64,000 nt of DNA from Aeromonas lusitana (GTDB lineage: Bacteria; Pseudomonadota; Gammaproteobacteria; Enterobacterales; Aeromonadaceae): the NCBI RefSeq assembly GCF_002812985.1, contig NZ_PGCP01000018.1, positions 62,001 to 126,000 on the forward strand, given 5' to 3'. Below are positions 53,211 to 64,000 of the stretch, piece by piece (positions within the stretch are counted from its first letter, which is position 1; every line of letters begins with the position of its first letter). Both the position numbers and the translations under genes were made by a program. A model generated the notes under the pieces. That model ran no database searches. It saw only the letters and a program-made list of their open reading frames with translations, and was not told where the DNA came from.

Positions 53211-53627
53211 GTGATTGACATGAGTTTGTGGGAAAACTACAGAAAAGTGTGTTTTATTGCCCCCTTCGCGCCACCCGCCTGGTCCGGCTATGCCATCGTC
53301 ACGGCCTGGAACCCGGCCAGCCACTGGGTCAGCGCACGCCGCAACGCCCGTCGCCAGCGCGCCCTGTGGCGTCTCGTGGGTGATTCACCGGACGTTATCG
53401 CCATGGGCCCGCTCTGGGGCAGTGCACTGGATGAGGGCTGGCAGGAGGAGTCCCTGTTGCTGCAGGCTCCCCGCGGCGAGGCGATCCGGCTGGCAGCCGC
53501 CTTTGGCCAAAATGCCATCTATTGGGTCGAACAGGGAGAGCTCTGGCTAGTGCCCGTCTTGTTGAAGGGGACTCCACTCCATCTGGGCAGGCTGGCCAGC
53601 CATTGGATTGCCAGGGGCTTGGCATGA
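53211..53627 (+). CDS. DUF3293 family protein
   Basis: A 138-residue protein matching small DUF3293 proteins: a FAIVTAWNP-like segment (SGYAIVTAWNPASHWVSARR), then a basic helix and a FGQNAIYWVEQGEL segment. No function is known. A GTG at 53211 or an ATG at 53220 could start it; the GTG has GGGATG about nine bases upstream and is kept. It may be cotranscribed with rraA, 41 bases downstream. Confidence 0.78.
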   Translation: MIDMSLWENYRKVCFIAPFAPPAWSGYAIVTAWNPASHWVSARRNARRQRALWRLVGDSPDVIAMGPLWGSALDEGWQEESLLLQAPRGEAIRLAAAFGQNAIYWVEQGELWLVPVLLKGTPLHLGRLASHWIARGLA

Positions 53628-53668
53628 TGAAAGAATGAGCGACCTCACTCCATGGAAGGACGATGACA

Positions 53669-54148
53669 ATGCTGGATTTACTGCCCGATCTTTGCGATGA
53701 ACACGGGGATGCCCTGCAGGTGGCCGAGCCCCTGTTCCACGACTACGGCGGCAAACCGCTGTTTCACGGTGAGGCGGTCACCCTCTCCTGTTTTGAAGAC
53801 AACAGCCTGGTGCGCGAACTGGTGAATCGCCCCGGCCACGGCAAGGTGATGGTGATCGATGGTGGTGGCTCATTGCGCCGGGCCTTGCTTGGGGATCAGC
53901 TGGCCATCAAGGCGGCGGAGCAGGGCTGGGAGGGGATCCTCATCTATGGCGCCGTGCGGGATGTGGGCACATTGGCGACCCTGGCGCTCGGCGTCAAGGC
54001 GCTGGCGGCCTGCCCGGTCAAGACAGAGAAACGCGGGCAGGGGGAGCTGGACGGGATCTTGTCATTTGCCGGGGTGACCATAGCGCCCGGCGACTATGTC
54101 TACGCCGATCTCAACGGTGTGCTGGTCAGTGGCGCCAAGCTGCTCTGA
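53669..54148 (+). CDS. rraA: RNase E inhibitor RraA
   Basis: A 159-residue protein that binds RNase E and slows RNA decay. Family segments include [50 protein letters not shown] and ADLNGVLVS. An ATG two codons earlier (53663) is too close to the AAGGA at 53656-53660, so 53669 is preferred. Confidence 0.93.
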   Translation: MLDLLPDLCDEHGDALQVAEPLFHDYGGKPLFHGEAVTLSCFEDNSLVRELVNRPGHGKVMVIDGGGSLRRALLGDQLAIKAAEQGWEGILIYGAVRDVGTLATLALGVKALAACPVKTEKRGQGELDGILSFAGVTIAPGDYVYADLNGVLVSGAKLL

Positions 54149-54151
54149 CCC

Positions 54152-54628
54152 CTAGAAGTTGAAACCGACCCCCAGGGTCAGGAAGTGCTCCGTGCTGAAG
54201 GCGCTGAGGCCGTAGTTGGCGGTCAGGGCCAGCTTGGGCGTCAGCAGCAGGCTGCTGTTGAGCTCCACTAGCGTGCTGGCTTTGCTCACTTCCAACTGCT
54301 TGACCTGACTGCCGATGTTGAGGGAAGGGGAGAGCTGATAGCGCACCCCTGAGCTGATATTGAAGCCGGCCTGATCGCTGTGGACGCCGATGGCCGGGCC
54401 GGCCTCCATGTAGAGGCTGACATTGTCTTCGACCGGATATTGGTAGCCGGTGTTGATGAGCCAGAGATCGAAGTTGTCGCTGTGATGGGTTTGAGTGCCA
54501 AGCAGTACGCCTGAGTAGCTTTTCACGTAAAGCTGGCTCTCGGATTCGTGTTGGAGGAGGCTCCAGTCGGCTGCCTGAGCCGAAAATGCGAGGCCGGATG
54601 CGAGTGCGATGACGAGAGATTTAACCAT
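54152..54628 (-). CDS. small outer-membrane beta-barrel protein
   Basis: The start at 54628 (MVKSLVIALASGLAFSAQA) follows GAGGGG and gives a signal peptide and 158 residues. The mature part alternates polar and non-polar residues in about eight strands and ends in an aromatic (LTLGVGFNF), as in OmpX/OmpA-type barrels. No specific family is recognised. It converges on rraA, with the stops only 3 bases apart and no terminator between. Confidence 0.75.
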   Translation of the reverse strand: MVKSLVIALASGLAFSAQAADWSLLQHESESQLYVKSYSGVLLGTQTHHSDNFDLWLINTGYQYPVEDNVSLYMEAGPAIGVHSDQAGFNISSGVRYQLSPSLNIGSQVKQLEVSKASTLVELNSSLLLTPKLALTANYGLSAFSTEHFLTLGVGFNF

Positions 54629-54796
54629 TCGTTTCCCCTCCCTGGGTCCGAACAGGACTACAAGCATGGCACATGCCTGCAGGCTGTAAAGGCCGCCTCC
54701 GTCACAATAAAAGAGTTTTAATTGGCGCCCGACTCATGGTACACAGGCCCGGTCACTCCGAGTCTTCATTAATTTTCTTCATCAAGAGGCGAACTC

Positions 54797-55186
54797 ATGA
54801 ACAAGAAACTGACCCTATTGGCCGCACTGGCCTTGGGAGGCTGCGCCATGGCAACGGGTTCCACTATGGCTGAACTGCAAGCATCGACCTGGCAGCTGCA
54901 AGGGGCGGGTGGTGACACCTTTACCCTGCAGGTGGCGGGCGACAAGGTAGCGGGCAAGGGCGGTTGCAACCGCTACTTTGGCGCCATCACCCAGCAGGGG
55001 GACGGTGTCCTGACCCTGGGCGCCATGGGGGCGACCCGCATGATGTGCATGGGGGATCTGGCCGGCAAGGAAATGACCTACCTGCAGACCCTGGAGAAGG
55101 TGGCGTCCTACCAGATCAAGGGTAAGCAACTAGTGCTGAGCGATGCCAGCAAGGCGCCGCTGCTCACCTTTGATGCGGTGAAATAA
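54797..55186 (+). CDS. META-domain (HslJ-like) lipoprotein
   Basis: A 129-residue lipoprotein with Cys16 (LTLLAALALGGC) and a META domain: STWQLQGAGG, GKGGCNRYFGAITQQGDG, and GATRMMCMGDLAGKEMTYLQ. HslJ is linked to novobiocin resistance and heat shock in E. coli; the molecular role is not known. It is a single gene. Confidence 0.85.
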   Translation: MNKKLTLLAALALGGCAMATGSTMAELQASTWQLQGAGGDTFTLQVAGDKVAGKGGCNRYFGAITQQGDGVLTLGAMGATRMMCMGDLAGKEMTYLQTLEKVASYQIKGKQLVLSDASKAPLLTFDAVK

Positions 55187-55239
55187 GCCCGGGTACCGTC
55201 ACTGGCTGTCGCAATCAGACCGCCATGTTGTGCACAATG

Positions 55240-55263
55240 AGAGGGACGCTGCGGCGTCCCTCT
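55240..55263. terminator. bidirectional intrinsic terminator
   Basis: AGAGGGACGC/GCGTCCCTCT with a 4-base loop, followed by TTGCTT, between the converging META-protein and aceK genes. Confidence 0.75.
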
Positions 55264-55289
55264 TTGCTTGAGAGTGGGGATGAGATGAC

Positions 55290-57074
<1,785 letters not shown>

Positions 57075-57212
57075 TCACATGTCTGGCCACTATGGCAACA
57101 TTCAAACATCCGTTCAAGTGGCATTTCATGGGCAGAAACGGTAGATTGCGCCCCTGTTTTGCCGACGGCGTACTGCCGTTTTCGACGTCGGCCCGCCCAG
57201 GAGGAAAACCCG

Positions 57213-57905
57213 ATGAAACTCTATTTTGTGCTGGTGGCACCCGCCCGCGCCGCGAACGTGGGCGCCGCCGCCCGTGCCATGAAAACCATGGGCTTCGATG
57301 CCATGCGCCTGGTGGCGAGTCGGGTACACGAGGAAGAAGAGGCGAGCTGGGTGGCCCATGGGGCGCAGAAGATCCTGGCCGAGGCCGAGGCCTTTGACAC
57401 CCTGGAGGAGGCGCTGGCGGACATGGATCTGGTGATCGCCACCACGGCCCGTCAGCGTGGCCGTTATCAGCACTACCTCACGCCGGGGGAGATCCGCGAT
57501 CAGATCCGCGCCAAGCCTTCGGTGAACAAGGTTGCCATCGTGTTTGGCTGCGAGGAGTCGGGTCTCTCCAACGAGCAGCTCGCCCAGGTCGATCTCATCA
57601 GCTACCTGCCCCTCAAGGTGAGCTACCCGTCCCTGAACCTGGGTCAGGCGATCATGCTGTATGCCTACGAGATGAGTCCCTTGCTGGACGAGCCCGAAGC
57701 CGTAGCAGAAAATTTTGATAACGCCGGACAGGTTCGGGTGCTGAAATCTAAAACAGCAGAAATACTTGGTGAACTCGGTGTTTCGCAGGATGAAAAACTG
57801 CATCAATGGGTGATGGACCGAGTGCCCATGCTGCCGCAGCGGGATCTGAATATGCTGCATCTGCTCTGCAAAGACCTGGTTCGCCGATTTGAGCGCAAGG
57901 AGTAA
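57213..57905 (+). CDS. lasT: SPOUT RNA methyltransferase, LasT/YjtD type
   Basis: The ATG at 57213, with GGAGG nine bases before, gives 230 residues; upstream in-frame sequence is not conserved-looking. It has the TrmH-family knot: VLVAPARAANVGAAARAMKTMG, IVFGCEESGLSNEQL and LPLKVSYPSLNLGQAIMLYA. In E. coli the homologue lies next to thrL, as here, which favours LasT over TrmJ. It probably methylates RNA, but the target is not established. Confidence 0.85.
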   Translation: MKLYFVLVAPARAANVGAAARAMKTMGFDAMRLVASRVHEEEEASWVAHGAQKILAEAEAFDTLEEALADMDLVIATTARQRGRYQHYLTPGEIRDQIRAKPSVNKVAIVFGCEESGLSNEQLAQVDLISYLPLKVSYPSLNLGQAIMLYAYEMSPLLDEPEAVAENFDNAGQVRVLKSKTAEILGELGVSQDEKLHQWVMDRVPMLPQRDLNMLHLLCKDLVRRFERKE

Positions 57906-57977
57906 AGAGGTTTAGGTTGACAGCCCATCACCCGGCGCGGTATTGCTAAAAGCCAGCTTCGTTCAAGAGTGTTCGTC

Positions 57978-58052
57978 ATGCAGTCATTCATCAACGTCAT
58001 CACCACCACCATTATTACCGGTACCACCACAGGTGGCACTGGGGCCGGTTGA
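57978..58052 (+). CDS. thrL: thr operon leader peptide
   Basis: A 24-residue peptide, MQSFINVITTTIITGTTTGG plus TGAG. It carries eight Thr and four Ile codons in a row-like cluster, as in E. coli ThrL. Stalling at these codons when charged tRNA-Thr or tRNA-Ile is low prevents formation of the terminator downstream and lets transcription enter thrA. Confidence 0.93.
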   Translation: MQSFINVITTTIITGTTTGGTGAG

Positions 58053-58080
58053 TGCGCTGACGAACAAGCACAGAAATCAG

Positions 58081-58114
58081 AAAAGGCCCGTACCCACCCA
58101 GTACGGGCCTTTTT
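58081..58114 (+). terminator. thr operon attenuator
   Basis: AAAAGGCCCGTAC/GTACGGGCCTTTTT with a 7-base loop, 28 bases after thrL and 76 bases before thrA. Confidence 0.92.
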
Positions 58115-58189
58115 GTTGGATGATTTTCAGAATCCTATTCGGGCAAATATTCAGGCCAATTTGATTGCAAAAGTCAGGGAGAGAAAGCG

Positions 58190-60649
58190 ATGAGAGTGTT
58201 GAAGTTTGGTGGGTCGTCACTGGCCGATGCAGAGCGTTTCTTACGGGTAGCCGATATCGCGGTGAACACCCATGGCCAATCCCAGGTATCCCTGGTGCTG
58301 TCGGCCCCGGCCAAGGTGACCAACCACCTGGTAGCCCTGGTGGAGCAAACCAGTCGCGGCATGGATGCCAGTGCCACCCTGTTTGAAGTGAACGGCATCT
58401 TCTCCCGCCTGCTGGCGGGGCTGAAGGCCGCCTATCCGGCGCTGGATGACAAGGCGTTGCTGGCGCGCCTGACCAGCGAACTGGATCAGGTGGAGCGGCT
58501 GATGCAGGGCATCCGGCTGCTGGGGCTCTGCCCGGACAATGTGCAGGCCCGCATCCTGAGCCGAGGCGAGAACCTCTCCATCGCCTTCATGCACGAGCTG
58601 CTGCGGGTGCGTGGCCTCGAGCTGGATCTCATCGTGCCGGAGCAGCTGCTGGCCACCGATGGCGGTTATCTGGAGGCTCACGTCGATATCGAGGTCTCTC
58701 GCCTGCGCTTCGCCGCCAAAGGCTTGCGCAGCGATTGCCTCTACCTGATGCCGGGCTTCACCGGTGGCAGCGACAAGGGGGAAACCGTGCTGCTGGGCCG
58801 TAACGGCTCGGATTATTCAGCCGCAGTCCTGGCCGCCTGTGTCGATGCCGAGTGCTGCGAGATCTGGACCGACGTAGAAGGTTGCTACAACTGCGACCCG
58901 CGCCTGGTGCCGGACGCCTATCTGCTCAAAACCCTCTCCTATAAAGAGGCGATGGAGCTTTCCTACTTCGGCGCCAAGGTGCTGCACCCCAAAACCATCG
59001 CCCCGGTGGCCCAGTTCCACATCCCCTGCCTCATCAAGAACAGCTTCAACCCGCAGGGGCCGGGGACGCTTATCGGTGTCGAGCAAGGGGATGATGACCT
59101 GAAAGTGAAGGCCATCTCGGATCTCTCCGGCATGTGCATGTTCAACGTCTCCGGCCCCGGCATGAAGGGCATGGTGGGCATGGCGGGTCGCATCTTCTCC
59201 GCCGTCTCCCGCGCCGGGGTCAGTATCGTCCTCATCACCCAGTCGTCCTCCGAGTACAGCGTCAGCTTCTGTATCCACAGCTACGACAGCGACAAGACCC
59301 GCAAGGTGCTAGAGCGCGAGTTCGAGCTGGAGTTCAAGAACCAGCTGTTGGATCCACTCGAGATCATGACAGATCTCGCCATCATCTCCCTCATCGGTGA
59401 CGGCATGCGCACCAGCAAGGGAATGGCGGCGCGCTTCTTCACTTCCCTGGCCCAGGCCTCCATCAACATAGTCGCCATCGCCCAGGGCTCGAGCGAGCGC
59501 TCCATCTCCGCCGTGGTGCGGGATCGCAAGGTCGCCGAGGCCATCAAGGCTTGCCACCAGAACTTCTTCGGCAGCCAGCAGTTCATCGATCTCTTCGTGG
59601 TCGGTGTCGGTGGCGTCGGTGCGGCCCTGGTGGATCAGATTGCCCGCCAGCAACCCGTGTTGGCCGAACAGGGCACTGGCCTGCGGGTAGTGGGCATCGC
59701 CAACAGCCGCCAGATGGCGGTCAACAAGGATGGCCTGAACCTCGCCAACTGGCGCGAGCAGCTGGTGGAGGCCCGCGACAGCTTCAGCCTTGAGGCGGTG
59801 AAGAAGGCGGTAGAAGAGAGTCACCTCATCAACCCGGTGATCGTCGATTGCACCTCCAGCGAAGCCGTCGCCGTCCAGTATGCGGACTTCTTGGCCGCCG
59901 GTTTCCACGTGGTCACCCCGAACAAGAAGGCCAACACAGGGTCGCTCGATTACTACAAGGCGCTGCGCCGCACCGCCCGCCAGACCCGCCGCAAGTTCCT
60001 GTACGAGACCAACGTCGGCGCCGGCCTGCCGGTCATCGAGAACCTGCAGAACCTCATCAAGGCCGGTGACAAGCTGCGGGCCTTCGACGGCGTGCTGTCC
60101 GGGTCGTTGTCTTTCATCTTCGGCAAGCTGGACGAGGGCATGGCCTTCTCCGAGGCGACCAAAATCGCCCGTGGCAACGGCTTCACCGAGCCGGATCCCC
60201 GCGATGATCTCAACGGCATGGACGTGGCGCGCAAGCTGCTGATCCTGGCGCGCGAGGCTGGCATGGCGCTGGAGCTGTCCGACGTGGAAGTCGAGCAGGC
60301 GTTGCCGCCGGGCTTTGATGTGAGTGGCGACGTGGAGGCCTTTATGGCCCGTCTGCCGGAAGCTGACGGCTGGTTCCGCGACCAGTTCGCGCTGGCCCAG
60401 AGCGAGGGCAAGGTACTGCGCTACGTGGGCTCCATCGAGGGGGGCAAGTGCAAGGTCGCCATCAAGGCGGTCGGCGCCGATGAGCCGCTGTTCAAGGTCA
60501 AAGATGGGGAGAACGCGCTCGCCTTCTTCTCCACCTATTACCAGCCGATCCCCCTGGTGCTGCGCGGCTATGGCGCCGGTACCGAGGTGACCGCTGCCGG
60601 CGTCTTCGCCGACGTGCTGCGCACCCAGAACTGGAAGCAGGAGCTATAA
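58190..60649 (+). CDS. thrA: bifunctional aspartokinase I/homoserine dehydrogenase I
   Basis: An 819-residue enzyme. The kinase begins [20 protein letters not shown]; two ACT regulatory segments lie at about 315-460; the homoserine dehydrogenase has the nucleotide motif [19 protein letters not shown] and the segment [10 protein letters not shown]. It catalyses the first and third steps from aspartate to threonine and is normally inhibited by threonine. GGGAGAG precedes the start. It is the first structural gene of thrABC. Confidence 0.97.
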   Translation: MRVLKFGGSSLADAERFLRVADIAVNTHGQSQVSLVLSAPAKVTNHLVALVEQTSRGMDASATLFEVNGIFSRLLAGLKAAYPALDDKALLARLTSELDQVERLMQGIRLLGLCPDNVQARILSRGENLSIAFMHELLRVRGLELDLIVPEQLLATDGGYLEAHVDIEVSRLRFAAKGLRSDCLYLMPGFTGGSDKGETVLLGRNGSDYSAAVLAACVDAECCEIWTDVEGCYNCDPRLVPDAYLLKTLSYKEAMELSYFGAKVLHPKTIAPVAQFHIPCLIKNSFNPQGPGTLIGVEQGDDDLKVKAISDLSGMCMFNVSGPGMKGMVGMAGRIFSAVSRAGVSIVLITQSSSEYSVSFCIHSYDSDKTRKVLEREFELEFKNQLLDPLEIMTDLAIISLIGDGMRTSKGMAARFFTSLAQASINIVAIAQGSSERSISAVVRDRKVAEAIKACHQNFFGSQQFIDLFVVGVGGVGAALVDQIARQQPVLAEQGTGLRVVGIANSRQMAVNKDGLNLANWREQLVEARDSFSLEAVKKAVEESHLINPVIVDCTSSEAVAVQYADFLAAGFHVVTPNKKANTGSLDYYKALRRTARQTRRKFLYETNVGAGLPVIENLQNLIKAGDKLRAFDGVLSGSLSFIFGKLDEGMAFSEATKIARGNGFTEPDPRDDLNGMDVARKLLILAREAGMALELSDVEVEQALPPGFDVSGDVEAFMARLPEADGWFRDQFALAQSEGKVLRYVGSIEGGKCKVAIKAVGADEPLFKVKDGENALAFFSTYYQPIPLVLRGYGAGTEVTAAGVFADVLRTQNWKQEL

Positions 60650-60651
60650 GC

Positions 60652-61626
60652 ATGAGTTCAGACATGTACGGTAGCGTAGTGGCATATGCCCCGGCCTCCA
60701 GCGCCAACCTGAGCGTGGGCTTCGATGTGTTGGGGGCGGCCCTCGCCCCCGTGGATGGCTCCCTCTTGGGGGATCGCGTCCAGGTCAAGGCAGCGGATGT
60801 ACCGTTTGCGCTCTCTTCCGTGGGCCGCTATGCCCACAAGCTGCCGGATGATCCCAAGAAGAACATCCTCTATGACTGCTGGGTCGGTTACGGCGAGGCG
60901 CTGGAGAAGCGCGGCCTGAAGCTGAGACCGCTGGAGATGGTGTTGGAGAAGAACCTGCCGGTGGGCTCGGGTCTGGGATCCAGCGCCTGCAGCGTGGTGG
61001 CGGCGCTGGAGGGCCTCAACGCCTTTCACGATAATCCGCTGAGCGAACACGATCTTCTGCTGCTGATGGGGGAGATGGAAGGACGTATCTCTGGCTCCGT
61101 GCACTACGACAACGTGGCCCCCTGCTATCTCGGTGGCATGCAGCTGATCGTGGAGGAGGCGGGCGTCATCAGTCAGGGTATCCCTGTATTCGAGCAGTGG
61201 TACTGGGTGGTCTGCTACCCGGGCACCGTCGTCTCCACCGCCGCCGCCCGTGCCATCTTGCCGGCCCAGTATCGCCGCCAGGATTGCCTCACCTACGGCC
61301 GCCGGCTGGCGGCCTTCGTGCACGCCAGCTACAGCCAGCAAGAAGGGCTGGCGGCGAGCGTGCTCAAAGACGTGATCGCCGAGCCCTATCGTGCGGCCCT
61401 GATCGAAGGTTTCAACGAGGTGCGGACCCAGGCGGCCCAGAACGGGGCGCTCGCCACCGGCATCTCGGGCTCGGGCCCCAGCGTCTTCGTGGTGATGAAG
61501 GATCTGGCCCAGGCCGAGCGCATGAAAGATTGGATGGACGCACATTTCGTGCAGAACGAAGATGGATTTGCCCGGGTCTGCAAATTGGACATGGCCGGGG
61601 CACGGGTAACAGGAAGCGAGCTATGA
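60652..61626 (+). CDS. thrB: homoserine kinase
   Basis: A 324-residue GHMP kinase with the ATP loop [20 protein letters not shown] and C-terminal [15 protein letters not shown]. It phosphorylates homoserine. It begins 2 bases after the thrA stop and overlaps thrC by 4 bases. Confidence 0.97.
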   Translation: MSSDMYGSVVAYAPASSANLSVGFDVLGAALAPVDGSLLGDRVQVKAADVPFALSSVGRYAHKLPDDPKKNILYDCWVGYGEALEKRGLKLRPLEMVLEKNLPVGSGLGSSACSVVAALEGLNAFHDNPLSEHDLLLLMGEMEGRISGSVHYDNVAPCYLGGMQLIVEEAGVISQGIPVFEQWYWVVCYPGTVVSTAAARAILPAQYRRQDCLTYGRRLAAFVHASYSQQEGLAASVLKDVIAEPYRAALIEGFNEVRTQAAQNGALATGISGSGPSVFVVMKDLAQAERMKDWMDAHFVQNEDGFARVCKLDMAGARVTGSEL

Positions 61627-62897
61627 ATCTTTACAATATCAAGGACAAGAGTGAACAGGTCAGCTTCGCCCAGGCGGTGCGCCAGGGCTTGGGCCGCGAA
61701 CAGGGGCTCTTCTTCCCCGAGACGCTTGAGCCGCTCGCCGACGTGGACGCTCTGCTGGCGCTGCCGCTGGCCGAGCGCTCGGCTCACATCATCAGCCATC
61801 TGCTGGGGGATGAAGTACCTGCCGCTAAAGTGAGTGAGTTGATCGACGCCGCCTTCACCTTCCCGGCGCCTCTGGTGAAGCTCAAAGACGGCACCTATGC
61901 CCTGGAGCTGTTCCACGGCCCAACCCTGGCGTTCAAGGACTTCGGCGGCCGCTTTATGGCCCAGTGCTTGGCGACCTTCCGCACCAACGACAAGATCACC
62001 ATCTTGACCGCCACCTCCGGCGACACCGGCGCCGCCGTGGCCCACGCCTTCTACGGGCTGGAGGGGATCGAGGTGGTCATCCTCTATCCCAAGGGCAAGA
62101 TCAGCCCGCTGCAGGAGGCGCTGTTCTGCACCCTGGGTGGCAACATCCGCACCATCGCCATCGACGGCGACTTCGACGCCTGTCAGGCACTGGTGAAGGA
62201 TGCGTTCGATGACGAGGCGCTGAAGAAGGCCATCGGTCTGAATTCAGCGAACTCCATCAATATCAGCCGTTTGCTGGCTCAGGTCTGCTACTACTTCGAG
62301 GCCCTGGCCCAGTTGCCGCAATCCGAGCGCCATAAAGCGATCATCAGCGTGCCGTCCGGCAACTTCGGCAACCTGACCGCGGGCCTGATTGCCAAGGCGC
62401 TGGGGCTGCCGGTGAAGCGCTTTATCGCCGCCACCAACGCCAACGATACAGTGCCGCGCTACCTGAAATCCGGTCAGTGGGAGCCGCACCAGACGGTCGC
62501 GACGTTATCGAATGCCATGGACGTGAGCCGTCCCAACAACTGGCCGCGGGTCGAAGAGCTGTGCCGTCGCAACGGCTGGGCGCTGGAAACCTTGGGCTCA
62601 GGCATGCGTGACGACGCCCAGACCCGAGATGCGTTGCAGCGTCTGCACCAGCTGGATTACCTGTGCGAGCCCCACGGTGCCATCGCCTGGGATCTGCTGG
62701 GGGAGCAACTCGGTGAGGATGAAGTGGGGGTGTTCCTGTGCACCGCCCATCCCGCCAAGTTCAAGGAGTCGGTGGACGAGATCCTGGGGTTGGACGTGCC
62801 GCTGTCGGGCCCGCTTGCCAAGCACGCCGCCCTGCCGCTCTTGTCCCACAACCTGCCGGCGGAGTTCGCCCCGCTACGAGCCTTCCTGCTCGGTTAA
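61623..62897 (+). CDS. thrC: threonine synthase
   Basis: A 424-residue PLP enzyme that makes threonine from phosphohomoserine. The PLP lysine is K105 ([11 protein letters not shown]), with [15 protein letters not shown] and [12 protein letters not shown] as family segments. The start at 61623 overlaps the thrB stop (ATGA), so translation is coupled. A longer open frame reading back to 61197 is the overlap with thrB in another frame and is not used. Confidence 0.97.
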   Translation: MNLYNIKDKSEQVSFAQAVRQGLGREQGLFFPETLEPLADVDALLALPLAERSAHIISHLLGDEVPAAKVSELIDAAFTFPAPLVKLKDGTYALELFHGPTLAFKDFGGRFMAQCLATFRTNDKITILTATSGDTGAAVAHAFYGLEGIEVVILYPKGKISPLQEALFCTLGGNIRTIAIDGDFDACQALVKDAFDDEALKKAIGLNSANSINISRLLAQVCYYFEALAQLPQSERHKAIISVPSGNFGNLTAGLIAKALGLPVKRFIAATNANDTVPRYLKSGQWEPHQTVATLSNAMDVSRPNNWPRVEELCRRNGWALETLGSGMRDDAQTRDALQRLHQLDYLCEPHGAIAWDLLGEQLGEDEVGVFLCTAHPAKFKESVDEILGLDVPLSGPLAKHAALPLLSHNLPAEFAPLRAFLLG

Positions 62898-62905
62898 GCA
62901 CTTAT

Positions 62906-62940
62906 CAAACATCCCCCGGCCTCGGGGGATGTTTGTTTTT
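62906..62940 (+). terminator. intrinsic terminator of thrABC
   Basis: CAAACATCCCCC/GGGGGATGTTTG with a 6-base loop, followed by TTTTT, beginning 9 bases after the thrC stop. Confidence 0.88.
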
Positions 62941-63026
62941 AGCCTCCGGCGAGGAAACCGCCTTGGATTAAGAACCTACTCACGGCCTCGCAGTAAGAGT
63001 GTGAACACCTTCTAAGGAGCACAGTT

Positions 63027-63446
63027 ATGAGCCAGCATCCGCTACGCCAGCTTATCGAGACCTGCGACGCCGCTATCTCCCGGCGCGACTTCGACGCCCT
63101 GATGGCCTTCTACGCCGAGGACGCCGCCCTGGTGGTCAAACCCGGCATGGTGGTGCGTGGTATCCCTGCCATCCGCCGCGCCTTCACCGCCATCTCCGAT
63201 TATTTTCAAGGCCAGCTCGAGGTAACCCAGGGCGCCATGGAGGTGATAGAAGGCGCCGACAATGCCCTGGTGATCATGGATACCCGGCTGCGTTATCCCG
63301 ATGGGCAAGGCGGCTGGATCGATGAGAACCGCCGAGCCACCTATGTATTTCGAAAAGAGTCCGATGGGCAGTGGCGCTGCACCATAGATAACTCCTACGG
63401 TACTGCGCTGCTGGATAGCGAACCTGCGTTGGCCACCGCCAGATGA
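63027..63446 (+). CDS. SnoaL-like (NTF2-fold) protein
   Basis: A 139-residue protein with the SnoaL/DUF4440 pattern: an N-terminal helix (CDAAISRRDFDALMAFYAED), a central PGMVVRGIPAIRRAFTA segment and strands ending in GQWRCTIDNSYG. Members bind small hydrophobic ligands or act as isomerases; the ligand here is unknown. AAGGAG lies ten bases before the start. Confidence 0.8.
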   Translation: MSQHPLRQLIETCDAAISRRDFDALMAFYAEDAALVVKPGMVVRGIPAIRRAFTAISDYFQGQLEVTQGAMEVIEGADNALVIMDTRLRYPDGQGGWIDENRRATYVFRKESDGQWRCTIDNSYGTALLDSEPALATAR

Positions 63447-63507
63447 CTGCGTTCACGTCGCAGCTAGCCTGATTGCTCGAGCGAGAGGTTGTACAGAAAA
63501 AAAGAAA

Positions 63508-63530
63508 CCCCCGATATCGGGGGATTATTT
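63508..63530 (+). terminator. intrinsic terminator of the SnoaL-like gene
   Basis: Palindrome CCCCCGATATCGGGGG followed by ATTATTTTTA, 61 bases after the stop. Confidence 0.75.
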
Positions 63531-63657
63531 TTATGAACCCAAGAAGATCCACATAAGAGGAGTGACCAGCGCTTATGCACGGGTCTACCTCTCTGTCACT
63601 GGCTCGCCATGAGCCTGCCAGGAAGAGAGGCTGGTGTTAGCTAAGGGGGCAAACCCG

Positions 63658-64000
63658 CTATTCTACGGCCGTCTTTTTACAGCTGGGGTTGCCCTGGTCG
63701 TCGTGAACACTGCAGTCCCAGTTGTGCACGCCATCGCTGAGCCGATCGTATTCCACCTTGGCCGCCGCCAGATTGACCCCTGCCAGTTCGGTCGGCTTGA
63801 TGTTCACATACCAGACCCGGGTACCGTCGGTGACGAAGTTCTCCTGCAGCGGCTTGATAAGGGTGCTGTCGACCCCTGTTGGTAGGGGCGCGATCCGCTG
63901 GTTGCCGCTATAGAAGCCGTCCTTGGTGACGGCCGAAGAGAAGTTCAGACAGTGAAAGCTGGCGGCATCCACCTCTTTTTGAGCTTTGCCCTCGAAATAG
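63658..64000 (-). CDS. C-terminal part of an unknown protein
   Basis: An open frame enters from the right edge (YFEGKAQKEVDAASFHCLNF) and ends at 63658, giving about 113 residues. An internal GTG at 63972 is not a convincing start, because the frame stays open beyond it. The visible part has a repeated F/Y-x-N pattern with three cysteines and a lysine-rich end; no family is recognised. The frame may belong to an exported or DKNYY-like protein, but this is only a guess. Confidence 0.55.
   Translation of the reverse strand, partial: YFEGKAQKEVDAASFHCLNFSSAVTKDGFYSGNQRIAPLPTGVDSTLIKPLQENFVTDGTRVWYVNIKPTELAGVNLAAAKVEYDRLSDGVHNWDCSVHDDQGNPSCKKTAVE

Noticed and set aside
61197..61622. 142-residue N-terminal extension of thrC
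   Set aside because: It overlaps thrB in another frame; threonine synthase sequence begins at the ATG at 61623, which makes the ATGA overlap.

Overview
The window looks like the chromosome of an Aeromonas species or a close relative in the Aeromonadales. This rests on high GC, gammaproteobacterial gene content (ArcA, RraA, RdgC, CydDC, PtsHI-Crr, a lasT-thrLABC block, AceK) and a K139/phiO18P-type P2-like prophage end. No rRNA gene or CRISPR array was seen, so the genus is inferred from gene content alone.

Left end (1-3.6 kb): the integrase-proximal end of a prophage that continues off the left edge. It holds a CII-like and a Cox-like gene leftward, and a CI-like repressor, a coiled-coil membrane protein, an AT-rich orphan gene and a tyrosine integrase rightward. 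The phage/host junction lies between 3338 and 3593. The first host gene is a BvgS-type hybrid histidine kinase (3.6-6.8 kb) that stops after its receiver domain and lacks the usual HPt.

7-10.7 kb: a DOPA-dioxygenase-like protein, a membrane-anchored FKBP isomerase with a duplicated 3' end, a Na+/phosphate symporter with Pho boxes, and a secreted repeat protein.

10.7-19.6 kb: a putrescine/GABA module. It has two tandem PuuP-type permeases, GabT, GabD, the repressor PuuR and the oxidase PuuB, with a pair of PuuR-like operators between gabD and puuR. Each permease sits behind a paralogous leader consisting of a conserved promoter, a promoter-proximal hairpin, a second hairpin with a compensated base pair, and a 45-50 codon reading frame whose stop overlaps the permease start. 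This is the most novel-looking element in the window.

19.9-26 kb: a functional-amyloid (Fap) operon, fapBCDEF without a visible fapA, with a near-perfect sigma-54 promoter. It is divergent from a VpsR-like sigma-54 activator. A strong terminator between fapC and fapD probably sets subunit stoichiometry.

26-52 kb: mostly conserved housekeeping genes. These include a YbaL-type antiporter, gamma-glutamyltransferase, an SGNH esterase, RdgC, SbcDC, the PTS operon, CysK, a MoxR/VWA pair, a KAS III, TrmO, an RcsF-like lipoprotein, CydDC and two tRNA-Gly genes.

52-64 kb: ArcA with an upstream FNR-like site, DUF3293, RraA, small envelope proteins, AceK, LasT, and the complete thr operon with its leader peptide and attenuator. 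A SnoaL-like protein and the end of an unknown gene close the window.
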